DNA of 64,000 bases from CBDHDN01 sp965261585 (GTDB taxonomy: Bacteria > Pseudomonadota > Alphaproteobacteria > UBA6615), in the NCBI GenBank assembly GCA_965261585.1, contig CBDHDN010000046.1, positions 62,001 to 126,000 of the forward strand. The letters are read 5' to 3'. The notes below the pieces were generated by a model that had not been told where the DNA came from, did no database searches, and saw only the letters and a program-made list of their open reading frames with translations. A program made the position numbers and the translations under genes. The stretch's first letter is position 1, and every line of letters starts with the position of its first letter. Below, piece by piece: positions 10,372-19,230 of this stretch.

Positions 10372-10375
10372 CTAT
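10351..10375 (-). promoter_or_regulatory. IscR type-1 binding site overlapping the operon promoter
   Basis: Read on the minus strand from 10375, the 25-nt site matches the E. coli type-1 IscR consensus (ATASYYGACTRWWWYAGTCRRSTAT) at 20 of 25 positions by hand count. It contains the -35 hexamer and most of the spacer. The core includes CCAGT-AA-ACTGG as an inverted repeat. Position predicts repression by cluster-loaded IscR. Confidence 0.7.
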
Positions 10376-10477
10376 GGCCGGTCAAATCGCCGGGCGAATT
10401 AGTGAACAAAACCTACTACGTTAGTCGGAATAGCGCCACGGCGTGCCGCGGCCGGTGTCGCGGCTCCGGGAGAGAGA

Positions 10478-11116
10478 ATGCCTGAGGTCATCATCAACGG
10501 CCCGGAGGGCCGTATCGAGGGCCGCTATCATCACGCGCGCGAACCCAACGCGCCGATTGCCCTGATGCTGCAACCGCACCCGCAGCACGGCGGCACGATG
10601 AACAACAAGATCGTCTACAACGTCTATCACACGTTCGCCCGCCGCGGTTTCTGCTGCCTGCGTTTCAATTTCCGCGGTGTCGGCCGATCCCAGGGCGCCT
10701 TCGACCGTGGCGAGGGCGAGCTGTCGGACGCCGCCTCGGCCCTGGACTGGCTGCAGTCGACCAACCCCAATGCCACCACATGCTGGATCGCCGGCTATTC
10801 CTTCGGCGCCTGGATCGGCATGCAGCTGCTGATGCGCCGGCCGGAGATTGCCGGTTTCATCTCGGTCTCGCCGCCCGCCAGTATGTACGATTTCACGTTC
10901 CTGGCGCCGTGCCCGGCCTCCGGCATCATCATCCATGGCAAGGCGGACGAGGTCGTGCCGGAGGACTCGGTGCGTCAGTTGGTCGAGCGCCTCGCCAAGC
11001 AGAAGACAATCGTGATCGATTATCGCATCGTCGATGGCGCGACCCACTACTATGTCGACCATATGGACGCGCTGCAGCAGCACATTGACGCGTATCTGGA
11101 CAAGCGCCTGGGCTGA
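10478..11116 (+). CDS. Alpha/beta hydrolase (COG2945-like)
   Basis: A 212-residue cytoplasmic alpha/beta hydrolase. The nucleophile elbow is GYSFGAW with Ser108; the acid is probably in GKADEVVP and the histidine in DGATHYY. The HPHPQHGGTMNNK stretch near residue 35 is typical of this small hydrolase family. The substrate is unknown. It is transcribed away from the SUF operon and lies 27 nt ahead of tyrS, so they may be co-transcribed. Confidence 0.82.
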   Translation: MPEVIINGPEGRIEGRYHHAREPNAPIALMLQPHPQHGGTMNNKIVYNVYHTFARRGFCCLRFNFRGVGRSQGAFDRGEGELSDAASALDWLQSTNPNATTCWIAGYSFGAWIGMQLLMRRPEIAGFISVSPPASMYDFTFLAPCPASGIIIHGKADEVVPEDSVRQLVERLAKQKTIVIDYRIVDGATHYYVDHMDALQQHIDAYLDKRLG

Positions 11117-11143
11117 GGCGCCGCGACGGCGAGCGACGAGACG

Positions 11144-12400
11144 ATGGGCCAACCCCGTTCCGAATTCCTCCGCGTCATCAAGGACCGTGGTTTTTTCCAC
11201 CAATGCACGGACCTCGAGGCGCTGGATGAACACCTGAGCCGCGGTTGCGTCGTCGGCTACATCGGTTTCGACGCGACCGCCGACAGTCTTCATATCGGCC
11301 ATGTGCTGCAGATCATGCGGCTGCGCTGGCTCCAGCGCACTGGGCACCGCCCGATCGCGCTGCTCGGTGGCGGCACGACAAAAATCGGCGACCCGACCGG
11401 CCGGGATGCGGCGCGGCAGCTGTTGAGCGATGCCCAGATCGCAGCCAACATCGCCTGCATCCAGCGGACGCTCGTCAACTTTCTCGACTTCGGCGACGGC
11501 CCGACCGGCGCGATCCTGGTCAACAACGCCGACTGGCTGGACGAGCTCCAATACATACCGTTCCTGCGCGACTACGGCCGCTACATCTCGGTCAACCGGA
11601 TGCTGACATTCGACAGCGTCAAGCTGCGGCTGGGACGCGAACAGCCGCTCACCTTCCTCGAGTTCAACTACTCGGTGCTGCAGGCCTACGACTTCCTGGA
11701 GCTGGCCCGCCGCCACGGCTGTTTGCTGCAGATGGGCGGCTCCGACCAGTGGGGCAACATCGTCAGCGGCGTCGACGTCGCGCGCCGCGCCGACAACAGG
11801 GCTCTCTACGGGCTGACCTCGCCGCTGCTGACGACGGCGTCGGGTGCCAAGATGGGCAAGACGGCGGCGGGCGCCGTGTGGCTCAATCCCGATCGCATGA
11901 GCCCCTACGACTATTGGCAGTACTGGCGCAACACGGACGACGCCGACGTCGGCACGTTTCTCAGACAGTTCACCGAGCTGCCGCTGGGTGAAATCGCCCG
12001 CCTCGAGGCGCTGGCGGGCGTCGAGATCAACGAGGCCAAGAAGATCCTGGCGACCGAGGCGACGACGCTGTGCCACGGCGCCGCGGCCGCCGCAGCGGCT
12101 GCCGAGACGGCACGGCGGACGTTCGAGCAGGGGCGGCTCGGCGATGATCTCCCCGCCATCGACGTCGACCGCGGCGAGCTGGCCACGGGCGTTCCGATCT
12201 TCGTCCTGCTGGCGCGGGCCGGGCTGGCGGCATCCAATGGCGAGGCCCGGCGGCTGGTTCGCGGCGGCGGCGGCCGCGTCAATGACACCGTCGTCGAAGA
12301 TGAAGAGCGGCTGATCGGGCTCGCCGATTTGAACGCCGACGGCGTCATCAAGCTGTCGGCCGGCCGCAAGCGCCACGCGCTCGTCCGGCCCCTGAACTAG
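11144..12400 (+). CDS. tyrS: Tyrosyl-tRNA synthetase
   Basis: A 418-residue class I synthetase. The HIGH motif is in DSLHIGHVLQIM (residues 50-53) and the KMSKS equivalent is AKMGKTAAG. The GGSDQWGNI motif of bacterial TyrRS is present. The C-terminal 70 residues are an S4-like RNA-binding domain (ASNGEARRLVRGGGGRVND). It charges tRNA-Tyr in the cytoplasm. The stop is followed at once by a palindromic repeat element. Confidence 0.97.
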   Translation: MGQPRSEFLRVIKDRGFFHQCTDLEALDEHLSRGCVVGYIGFDATADSLHIGHVLQIMRLRWLQRTGHRPIALLGGGTTKIGDPTGRDAARQLLSDAQIAANIACIQRTLVNFLDFGDGPTGAILVNNADWLDELQYIPFLRDYGRYISVNRMLTFDSVKLRLGREQPLTFLEFNYSVLQAYDFLELARRHGCLLQMGGSDQWGNIVSGVDVARRADNRALYGLTSPLLTTASGAKMGKTAAGAVWLNPDRMSPYDYWQYWRNTDDADVGTFLRQFTELPLGEIARLEALAGVEINEAKKILATEATTLCHGAAAAAAAAETARRTFEQGRLGDDLPAIDVDRGELATGVPIFVLLARAGLAASNGEARRLVRGGGGRVNDTVVEDEERLIGLADLNADGVIKLSAGRKRHALVRPLN

Positions 12401-12475
12401 CTTAGTGGTCTGATCCTGACGCTTGGGTACCCCAAGCGTCACGTGATTCGGCGCACGGAGTCATCGAACCACCAG
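12398..12475. repeat. REP-like palindromic element between tyrS and the AsmA-like gene
   Basis: A perfect 11-bp inverted repeat (TGACGCTTGGG / CCCAAGCGTCA, three-nt loop, 12417-12441) lies within a longer imperfect inverted repeat: TAGTGGTCTGATCCTGACGC on the left and GCGTCA...TCATCGAACCACC on the right. A related half-element occurs at 57936-57984. There is no T-tract, so it is not a classical terminator, though it separates two convergent genes. Confidence 0.65.
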
Positions 12476-12479
12476 GCGG

Positions 12480-15400
12480 CTACTGGTCGGGGCGTTCCCA
12501 GGGCTCTTGGAACTCGCGTGTCGGCTGGCCGTCGGGTAGCGATTCGCTGAAACCGGTAAGCAGCCGGCGCGTAAAGCCGGGCGTCAGGACCGACAGCGGA
12601 TTGACCAGGACGCGCGGATCGTTGACCGCGCCGTCGACCTTGTACGTAGCCGCGAACACACCGTCGCCGCCACCGGTGAAGACATCGCCGATCAGCGGAA
12701 TGCGGCCGAGCAGGCTGTTCAGCGTGTAGGCCGGAGCGACCTCGCCCAACAGCTCGATCGTGTCGGCCGAGCGGTCGATCTCGCCGCCGGCGAGGATGCC
12801 GAGCTCCGAGCCGCGCATGCGCGCGTCGTTGATCTCGATGCGATCGTTGGTCAGGCGGAAGGGGACGACCAGCCGGTCGAAGGCAATGCCTTCGCCGTTG
12901 AGGGTGTCGACGATCGCGCTGAGCGAGGCCAGCGTCAGCAGGCGGGCCAGGACCGGTGCCTGGATGACCTGAAAGTCCTGCACGATGGCCTGGCCGACGA
13001 GCGGCCGGCCCGGCTCGCTGTCGAGGATCTGAGCGTCGACGTCGAGCCGTCCGCCACGCAGATTCTCCGTCCAACCGAGTGCGCTGATCACCGCCCCCGC
13101 GTTGTCGGCCCCGACGACGAGAGTGCGCGACGTGCCTTTGTCGGTGAGCCGGATATCGACCGCCCCGCCGTCATTGCCGAGGACGCCGATCACCAATGCG
13201 TTGCGCCATACGGTACCGTCATGCTCCATGCGAGCGACGACGTTGTGCAGGCGCGTCAGCTGGCCAAGCCGCAGCGACAGCAGCGGCGCGCTTTCGCTGA
13301 TCGTGACGCGCAGGCCCGGGCCCTTGGCGCCGCCATCTTCGCTGTCCAGGCCAGCGGCGATGACGCGGCGCAGATCCAGGGCGTTGCCGCCGACCCGCAC
13401 GTCCAGCGTGCCGTCGGGCGCCCAGTCGATGGTGCCGAACAGGTCGCTCTCGTCGAAGATCAGGCGTTCGAAGGTCAGCCGCGCCGGCACGGTGGCGCCG
13501 GCGACCTCGCGCAACGTCAGGCTGCCGACGGCGACCATGTTGCGCGCCTGGACGTCGAAGCGCGTGATCTCCGGCGGCGCGTCGGCGTGGACCTGGAACT
13601 CGACGAACCCGCGCGTCGCCAGGCCGGCCGGCTTGCGCCAGTCGAACGGCGCAACATCGATCGCCGCGGCACTGAGGTCGAGCTCGACACTGCCGGTGCC
13701 GGACCCATCCGGCGCGCTGGTGAAGGCGAGGCCATAACCGATCGGGCCCGAAACGACCTCGCCCAGACCGATGCCGAGCCGACGGCGGTCCTCGGCCTCG
13801 AGCACGCCGCGGATCTGATAGCGAGTGTCTGTCACACCCTCTGGCGTGAAGTTCAGGAGCTGACTCACTTCCACCGGCATGCCGCTCAGCCGCAGCTGGC
13901 CGTCGATCGACAGGCGCGTCTTGTCGACGGCAAGCGTCAGGCGGCCGTCGCTGATCGGCAGCGCCTGGAAACCGGCCGGGTGGGCGAAGTCGACAATGCT
14001 GGCGGCCGCGGCGACACCGATATCCTCGATCGTGGCATCCGGCCTGAGCGGGAGGTCGAACACCAGGTTCGCCCGCTGCTGTCCGCCGGCCAGCGTCGGG
14101 TCCAGTCCGAACTCGCGCATATAGTGCAGCGGCTCCTGATCCAGGACGATCAGCGCGTCGCGGACCGGGCCGGCCACGGTCAGCAAGACATCGGCGCGCT
14201 TGTCACCGCCGTCGAGGCCCAGGATATTGACGCGGCCCTCCTCGACCGTCAGCTCGCGCGTCCGTCCCGTCCCCGGCTCGACATTGATGTCGAGGCGGGC
14301 CTGGTCGAACGTCACGCTGCCGGCGGCGCCGACGACCGGCTCCATGGGGCGCAGGTAGTGCGCCGAGACGCCGCTGAACGCCATCTCGCCACCGATCCCG
14401 GTGACCGTCACCTCGCCGCCGTCCGAGATCGCGTTCACGCGGATCGTCGCCCGGTGCACGGTGCCGTCGGTCAGATTGTGCGTGACCCACAGCCTCGCGT
14501 CTTCCTCCAGGCCGCGCGGCCAGAACGGGTCGATATCGTCGATCGGCACGTCGTTCGCGGCGGCGTCGACCTGTATCGTCAGCGTCTCGCCCGAGCGCTG
14601 GGCATCGACGCTTACCGTCCCCTGCAGGCCGCGTGACGTGAGCACCGCCTCCTCGATCACGAACCGCTCGAAGTTGCCGTCGACCCGGCCGCGCGCCACC
14701 AGGCTGGTCACGGGCACGGGCTCGGGGAAGAACTGGGGGATCGTCACCGGGCCGGCGCCGCCGACCACGTCGAACGCCACCCCGGTCAGCCGTGCGCTCT
14801 CGTCCAGCGTCATCCGCACGGTGCCGGCGAGGTGGATCTCGATGCGCTCGAAGACGGCCAGCTCCGGCGCCGCCCGGGCCAGCATCGGCGGCATGAGCTC
14901 GGCAACGTTGAGAACGACGACGGTCCCGCTGTCGCCGCGCTCGACGGTCGCCGCGAGGCGGGCGCGCTGCCCATCCACCTCGATCAGCCCGTCCTCGACG
15001 ATGAGCCGCGCCAGGTTCTGATCGATGCGGCCGCGCGCGGCGAACCGGTCCACGCGGACCGGCGCGGCCGTCAGCTCCGGCAGGTCGATCGTCCCCGGAC
15101 CACTGCGCAGATCGAACGCTGCCGCCTGCACCCGGATCGCCCGATCGACCGTCGCGGTCACGATCCCATCGAGCGCCATGTCGAAGCGGTCGAAGGCCGC
15201 GAAGCGCGGCTCCAGCTCGGTCAGGATGCGGGTCGGAAACCCGACCAGGGTTACGGCCAGGTCCGTTGTCTCGCGGGTGCTGTCGAACGCGCCGCGGGCG
15301 GCCAGAATGCCCGAGCGCCCGGCCGCCGCGACCTCCATCGAGAGATCGGCGACGATGCCGTTGCTGTCGCGGCTGAGGGCAATGTTGCTGCGCCGCGCCG

Positions 15401-15974
15401 ACCAGCGCGTGCCGGCCGCGTGGTCGATCACGTCGATCGTCGCGTCGACGATCCTGAGCTCGGTCAGATAGCCGGTCTGTCGGTCTCGATCCGGCGGATT
15501 GAGCAGCTCGCGCACCAACGGCGCCATCGTGCCCGCAGTGGTGCGCTCGCTGCCGCCGGCCAGGCTCTCGACGCCGAACTCGACGGCACCGTCGGCGCCG
15601 CGGGTCAGGCGCAAGCGCGCCCGGCGTACCTCTAGGCTGGTCGGGGCAATCAGGCCGCGCAGCAGGGCGCTGGCGCTGAACCGGATCGAGGCCTCGGGCA
15701 CCTGGGCCAACGGTCGCCCGTCGGCGTCAAGGAAGTCCAGTCCAATCGCCCGCACGTCCAGCGAGCGTTCCTCGCCGTCCCATGTCAGCACTGTGTCCTG
15801 CAGGCGAACCAGCCCGGACTCGTTGCTCAACGCCGATTCGACATAGGGCACCAGGAACGCGAGGCTGACCGGCCCACGCGCGAGCTGCCACATCGCAAAC
15901 CCGGCGAGTAATAAGGTTCCGACGACGGCGGCCGCCAGGACGTGAACAATGACTCTGGAGGTCCTGGCGATCAC
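12480..15974 (-). CDS. Large AsmA/YhdP-like envelope protein (DUF3971 type)
   Basis: A 1,164-residue protein with one N-terminal membrane anchor (about residues 9-28), then a long beta-rich periplasmic region and a C-terminal AsmA-like domain (LNSLLGRIPLIGDVFTGGGDG). Length and architecture match YhdP/TamB-type proteins thought to bridge lipid transport from the inner to the outer membrane. It converges on tyrS and diverges from glnE. The exact subfamily is inferred; no catalytic motif is expected. Confidence 0.8.
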   Translation of the reverse strand: MIARTSRVIVHVLAAAVVGTLLLAGFAMWQLARGPVSLAFLVPYVESALSNESGLVRLQDTVLTWDGEERSLDVRAIGLDFLDADGRPLAQVPEASIRFSASALLRGLIAPTSLEVRRARLRLTRGADGAVEFGVESLAGGSERTTAGTMAPLVRELLNPPDRDRQTGYLTELRIVDATIDVIDHAAGTRWSARRSNIALSRDSNGIVADLSMEVAAAGRSGILAARGAFDSTRETTDLAVTLVGFPTRILTELEPRFAAFDRFDMALDGIVTATVDRAIRVQAAAFDLRSGPGTIDLPELTAAPVRVDRFAARGRIDQNLARLIVEDGLIEVDGQRARLAATVERGDSGTVVVLNVAELMPPMLARAAPELAVFERIEIHLAGTVRMTLDESARLTGVAFDVVGGAGPVTIPQFFPEPVPVTSLVARGRVDGNFERFVIEEAVLTSRGLQGTVSVDAQRSGETLTIQVDAAANDVPIDDIDPFWPRGLEEDARLWVTHNLTDGTVHRATIRVNAISDGGEVTVTGIGGEMAFSGVSAHYLRPMEPVVGAAGSVTFDQARLDINVEPGTGRTRELTVEEGRVNILGLDGGDKRADVLLTVAGPVRDALIVLDQEPLHYMREFGLDPTLAGGQQRANLVFDLPLRPDATIEDIGVAAAASIVDFAHPAGFQALPISDGRLTLAVDKTRLSIDGQLRLSGMPVEVSQLLNFTPEGVTDTRYQIRGVLEAEDRRRLGIGLGEVVSGPIGYGLAFTSAPDGSGTGSVELDLSAAAIDVAPFDWRKPAGLATRGFVEFQVHADAPPEITRFDVQARNMVAVGSLTLREVAGATVPARLTFERLIFDESDLFGTIDWAPDGTLDVRVGGNALDLRRVIAAGLDSEDGGAKGPGLRVTISESAPLLSLRLGQLTRLHNVVARMEHDGTVWRNALVIGVLGNDGGAVDIRLTDKGTSRTLVVGADNAGAVISALGWTENLRGGRLDVDAQILDSEPGRPLVGQAIVQDFQVIQAPVLARLLTLASLSAIVDTLNGEGIAFDRLVVPFRLTNDRIEINDARMRGSELGILAGGEIDRSADTIELLGEVAPAYTLNSLLGRIPLIGDVFTGGGDGVFAATYKVDGAVNDPRVLVNPLSVLTPGFTRRLLTGFSESLPDGQPTREFQEPWERPDQ

Positions 15975-16342
15975 CGGGCTGCCTTCCCTGCGGTCGCGAC
16001 ACCCCCCACCGCGGACCTTGACCCGGGGCTTCCCTTACAGCACTTTGCGCGAAAATCAAGCCTACACGGCTTTTTGGCGGTATTTGGCCTTTTCACGCGA
16101 CCGCGTCGGCCTGTCGCGGCCGGCCGGCGCAGGGCGCAATGCTGGCGTTCGCCAGTGCCCGGCCCGGCCTCCGGGCGGGCCTTGGCTGGCGTCTGGAAAG
16201 GCCGCTTGTGGGCCTGGACCATGGCGCCTTCCTTCCCCGTTCCTGCTCGCCAAGGCCGCCCCCATGCCGTTCCAGGGCTCCAGCTTGCCGCGGTAAAGCG
16301 AGCCAGTATCCGCCCAGTATCGTTGAATATTGGTATGAGCCC
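15975..16342. other. Divergent intergenic region between the AsmA-like gene and glnE
   Basis: This 368-nt stretch must hold promoters for both flanking genes. Upstream of glnE a weak match TTGCCG (16285-16290), 16-nt spacer, TATCCG is visible next to a short direct repeat (CCAGTATC, CCAGTATC). I see no RNA gene or convincing ORF. Confidence 0.35.
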
Positions 16343-17371
16343 ATGAATTTCTGGCCTGGCGCCGATCTGGCATTGCCGCGCCCGGCCGATGCCGCGCGTG
16401 CCGCCGCCGGCCTTGCTGAGTGGCAGGCCACGGCCTTGGCAACCGGAGACGCCGCCCTGGCTCGCTGTGCCCAGGACTGGGCGGCGGACCCGGCGCGCCG
16501 CGCCCTGCTGGAAGCGGTGTTCGGCAACAGCCCCTTCCTGTCGACCTGCCTCGTGCGCGACATTGGGTTTGCCTGCGCGTTGCTGCGGGACGGACCTGGG
16601 GCAGCCTATGACGCGACCCTCGCCGCGGTCGAGACGATCGACACCGCGGCCGGCCTCGGCCCGTTGAAGGCGGGCCTGCGCCAGGCCAAGCAGCGCGTCG
16701 CCCTGACGGTAGCCCTGGCCGACATCACGGGGGTCTGGCCGCTCGAGGCCGTCACGCGCCGGCTCAGCCGCTTCGCCGACGCGGCCCTGCGGGCCGCCGC
16801 GGCCGGCGTCCTGCGCGAGGCGGCCCGCACCGGCGCCATCGAGCTCGCGGACACGGCTCGGCCCGAGCACGATTCCGGCTTGATCATTCTCGGGCTCGGC
16901 AAGCTCGGTGCGAACGAGCTCAACTATTCCAGCGACATCGATCTGATCGTCCTGTTCGACGCGGACAAGGTCAGGACCGGCGCCCGCCGCGACCTGCAGC
17001 AGACCTTCGTGCGGCTCGCCCGCAACCTGGTGCAGACCATGGAGCAGCGCACCCAGGACGGCTATGTCTTCCGCATGGATCTGCGGCTGCGTCCGGACTC
17101 GAGCGCGACGCCGCTGGCCACGTCGGTCGAAGCGGCCGAGACCTACTACGAGAGCTTCGGCCAGAACTGGGAACGCGCGGCCATGATCAAGGCGCGCCCG
17201 GTCGCCGGCGACCTCGCCGCGGGGGCTGCGTTCCTGGCCGGCCTGCATCCCTTCTTGTGGCGCCGGCACCTCGACTTCGCCGCGATCGAGGATATCCACT
17301 CGATCAAGCGAGTTACGGTAGGAATGCGCATTGCTGCGCACCCCCCGCGCAGATCCGGACGTGGTCGTTGA
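16343..17371 (+). pseudogene. glnE: glnE 5' fragment (deadenylylase half), truncated by a group II intron
   Basis: Encodes the first 323 residues of glutamine synthetase adenylyltransferase/deadenylylase, from MNFWPGADLA to EDIHSIKR at 17311, then 19 intron-derived residues before a stop. The first nucleotidyltransferase motif is intact: GLGKLGANELNYSSDIDLI. The intron cuts between HSIKR and QIHAAKGGG, inside the N-terminal adenylyl-removing domain. Because the intron lies antisense to glnE, it cannot be spliced from the glnE mRNA. The start was set at ATG 16343; an in-frame ATG at 16139 adds a non-conserved extension. Confidence 0.9.
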
Positions 17372-19230
17372 ACCATCCGGCTCCTACCTCGGGTGCTTGA
17401 CGGCGAACCGCTGGTCCGGCCATGGGTGGCGGATGGAGGCGCGTGGCCACAGGATTTCGGTCATGCGCTCCAGTCGCTTCCAACTAAATCGGGCTCGCTG
17501 GGACCGGCGGCGTAGCGCCCGCATCCACCGGCGTTGCAGCCTGCGGAGGAACGCACGGATGAACCGGCCTGACCCTGGGACGGCAAAGTAGTTGAGCCAG
17601 CCATTGCAGACTCTCCCCAGCCACCTACCAACTTCCCAGATGTCGTGGTGCCAGCGCTTGCGAAGCACCTCGTCGATGCGCGCCAGGGTCCTGTTGACCC
17701 GTTTGGCAACCGGTTTGCGACCAAGCCGAAAGCGTCCTCTCAGGGTCGTCGTGCAATAGTGCGTGAGGCCCAGAAAGTCGAAAGTCTCCGGCTTGCCCAC
17801 CCCGCGCTGGCGCCGGTTCAAATCCGCGAACCGGCCAAACTCCACGAGGCGGGTCTTGTCCTGGTGGAGGCTGAGACCGAACCGGGCCAGCCTCTCCCGA
17901 ACGTCGCGGAGGTACCGCTCCGCATCCCGCTTGTGTTGGAACCCGACAACGATATCGTCAGCGTAACGGACGATGATCGCTTCGCCATCCGGGACGTTCG
18001 GGCGCCATTTCTTGTGGAACCACACGTCGAGCACGTAATGCAGGAACACGTTCGCCAAGACGGGGGAGACTATTGCCCCCTGCGGCGTGCCCATACCCGT
18101 ATCTGCCCATGACCCACTCTCTATGACGCCGGCGTTCAGCCATTTCCGGATCAGACGGATGACCCGCCTGTCTCCGATGCGGTGCTCTAGGAACGTGATC
18201 AACCAATCCCGCGGGATCGTGTCGAAGTACGCCCGGAGGTCTGCATCGACTATCCAGCTGACCTTGCGCCGTTCTATCCCGAAGGCCAGGGCATCGAGCG
18301 CATCGTGCGCCCCCCGCCCCGGTCGGAACCCGTAGCTGAAGCCAAGAAACACCACCTCGTAGATCGGTGTCAGGATCACATCCACAACCGCCTTCTGGAC
18401 GACCTTGTCCTCCAGCGCCGCGATCCCGAGCGGTCGTGTCCCCCCGTCCGGCTTGGGTACCTCTACCCGCCGAACCGGTGGCGCCCGGTACGCTCCCCCC
18501 CTGTGCAGGCGCCGGTGCAGGTCGAGCAGGCGCTCATCCAGACCCTCGCCGTACATGTCCCACGTAACGCCGTCGACACCGGCTGCTGCGTCCTTCTTCA
18601 ATGCGAAGTAGGCCGCACCGAGCGCGTCCGGCGTAATGTGGTGGAAGAGCGCAGTGAGACGTTCCTTCGGGTTTCTCTCTGCAGCTTTCCGTATCCGGGC
18701 CGCCGCCTGTGGCACGCTTACCCGACACTGGGTTCGGCGCGTGCTTTGGCAATCCGGATTCCCCTTGGTTGAGGCCCTTTCCTCCGGCGACTCCGCAGAA
18801 GCTCGCGCTCCCTTGTTCGCCGCCCTCACAGGTCGTACGGCCTCATCCGACTTCTTCAAACCGTTCATCATAGGCTTCGGTTTTCTCCATTCCCTACGCG
18901 GCCCCTTTACGACAACCGGGGCAGTTTGAAGACCTCCCAGGGTCCCAACAGAAGGCGTGCGAACGTGCATGGGTTCTCTGACACCGCGGGGCTCGCCGAC
19001 ATCTCACCAAAACGACGCCTGCAATATTGCCTTCGACCGATCTGAAAGCCTCGGCACCCCGGACCATCGCTTTTACGGTGCTCAATAGCCCTGCCCATCC
19101 ATGCCGCTACCGACGCTTCGCCTGCCCCCTCACGGGAGCCAACGCACGGCTCGCGGAGAAACGTGGTTCGGTTACTCCTTCGTTCCGGGGGACTTGCACC
19201 CCCTACCTTCTGCCAGTTCGCCTGGCGCAC
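17312..19230 (-). mobile_element. Group II intron, antisense within glnE, 1,919 nt
   Basis: Boundaries come from independent signs. Removing 17312-19230 joins glnE codons CGA and CAG in frame. On the minus strand the 5' end reads GTGCGCC, matching the GUGYG consensus. Domain V is 34 nt at 17350-17383 (begins GAGCCGGATG, contains the CACGTCC side), abutting the RT stop. Domain VI is a hairpin with TGCGCA arms and a GCAA loop, then CCTACC with a bulged A as likely branch point, and the intron ends AC. A candidate EBS1 (CAGATC, 19044-19039) complements the last six exon bases GATCTG. Confidence 0.9.
17384..18871 (-). CDS. ltrA: Group II intron reverse transcriptase/maturase
   Basis: A 495-residue intron-encoded protein lying in domain IV. 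The RT core shows AGVDGVTWDMY, the PKPDGGTRPLGI block, YGFRPGRGAHDAL, GTPQGAIVSPVLAN and the catalytic RYADDIVVGF. The C-terminal maturase (X) region follows, with GWLNYFAVPG; no HNH endonuclease domain is evident. ATG 18871 is preceded by GGAG about 13 nt away; the frame opens earlier at 18970. All RT motifs look intact, so the element could still be mobile. It promotes splicing and retrohoming of its own intron. Confidence 0.93.
   Translation of the reverse strand: MMNGLKKSDEAVRPVRAANKGARASAESPEERASTKGNPDCQSTRRTQCRVSVPQAAARIRKAAERNPKERLTALFHHITPDALGAAYFALKKDAAAGVDGVTWDMYGEGLDERLLDLHRRLHRGGAYRAPPVRRVEVPKPDGGTRPLGIAALEDKVVQKAVVDVILTPIYEVVFLGFSYGFRPGRGAHDALDALAFGIERRKVSWIVDADLRAYFDTIPRDWLITFLEHRIGDRRVIRLIRKWLNAGVIESGSWADTGMGTPQGAIVSPVLANVFLHYVLDVWFHKKWRPNVPDGEAIIVRYADDIVVGFQHKRDAERYLRDVRERLARFGLSLHQDKTRLVEFGRFADLNRRQRGVGKPETFDFLGLTHYCTTTLRGRFRLGRKPVAKRVNRTLARIDEVLRKRWHHDIWEVGRWLGRVCNGWLNYFAVPGSGRFIRAFLRRLQRRWMRALRRRSQRARFSWKRLERMTEILWPRASIRHPWPDQRFAVKHPR

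Noticed and set aside
12417..12441. Rho-independent terminator after tyrS
   Set aside because: The hairpin is perfect but has no T-tract, and a related sequence recurs at 57936, so it is treated as a dispersed repeat.
13221..14636. Long plus-strand frames opposite the AsmA-like gene
   Set aside because: Typical antisense shadows in GC-rich coding DNA, rich in Arg, Ala, His and Asp without any domain.
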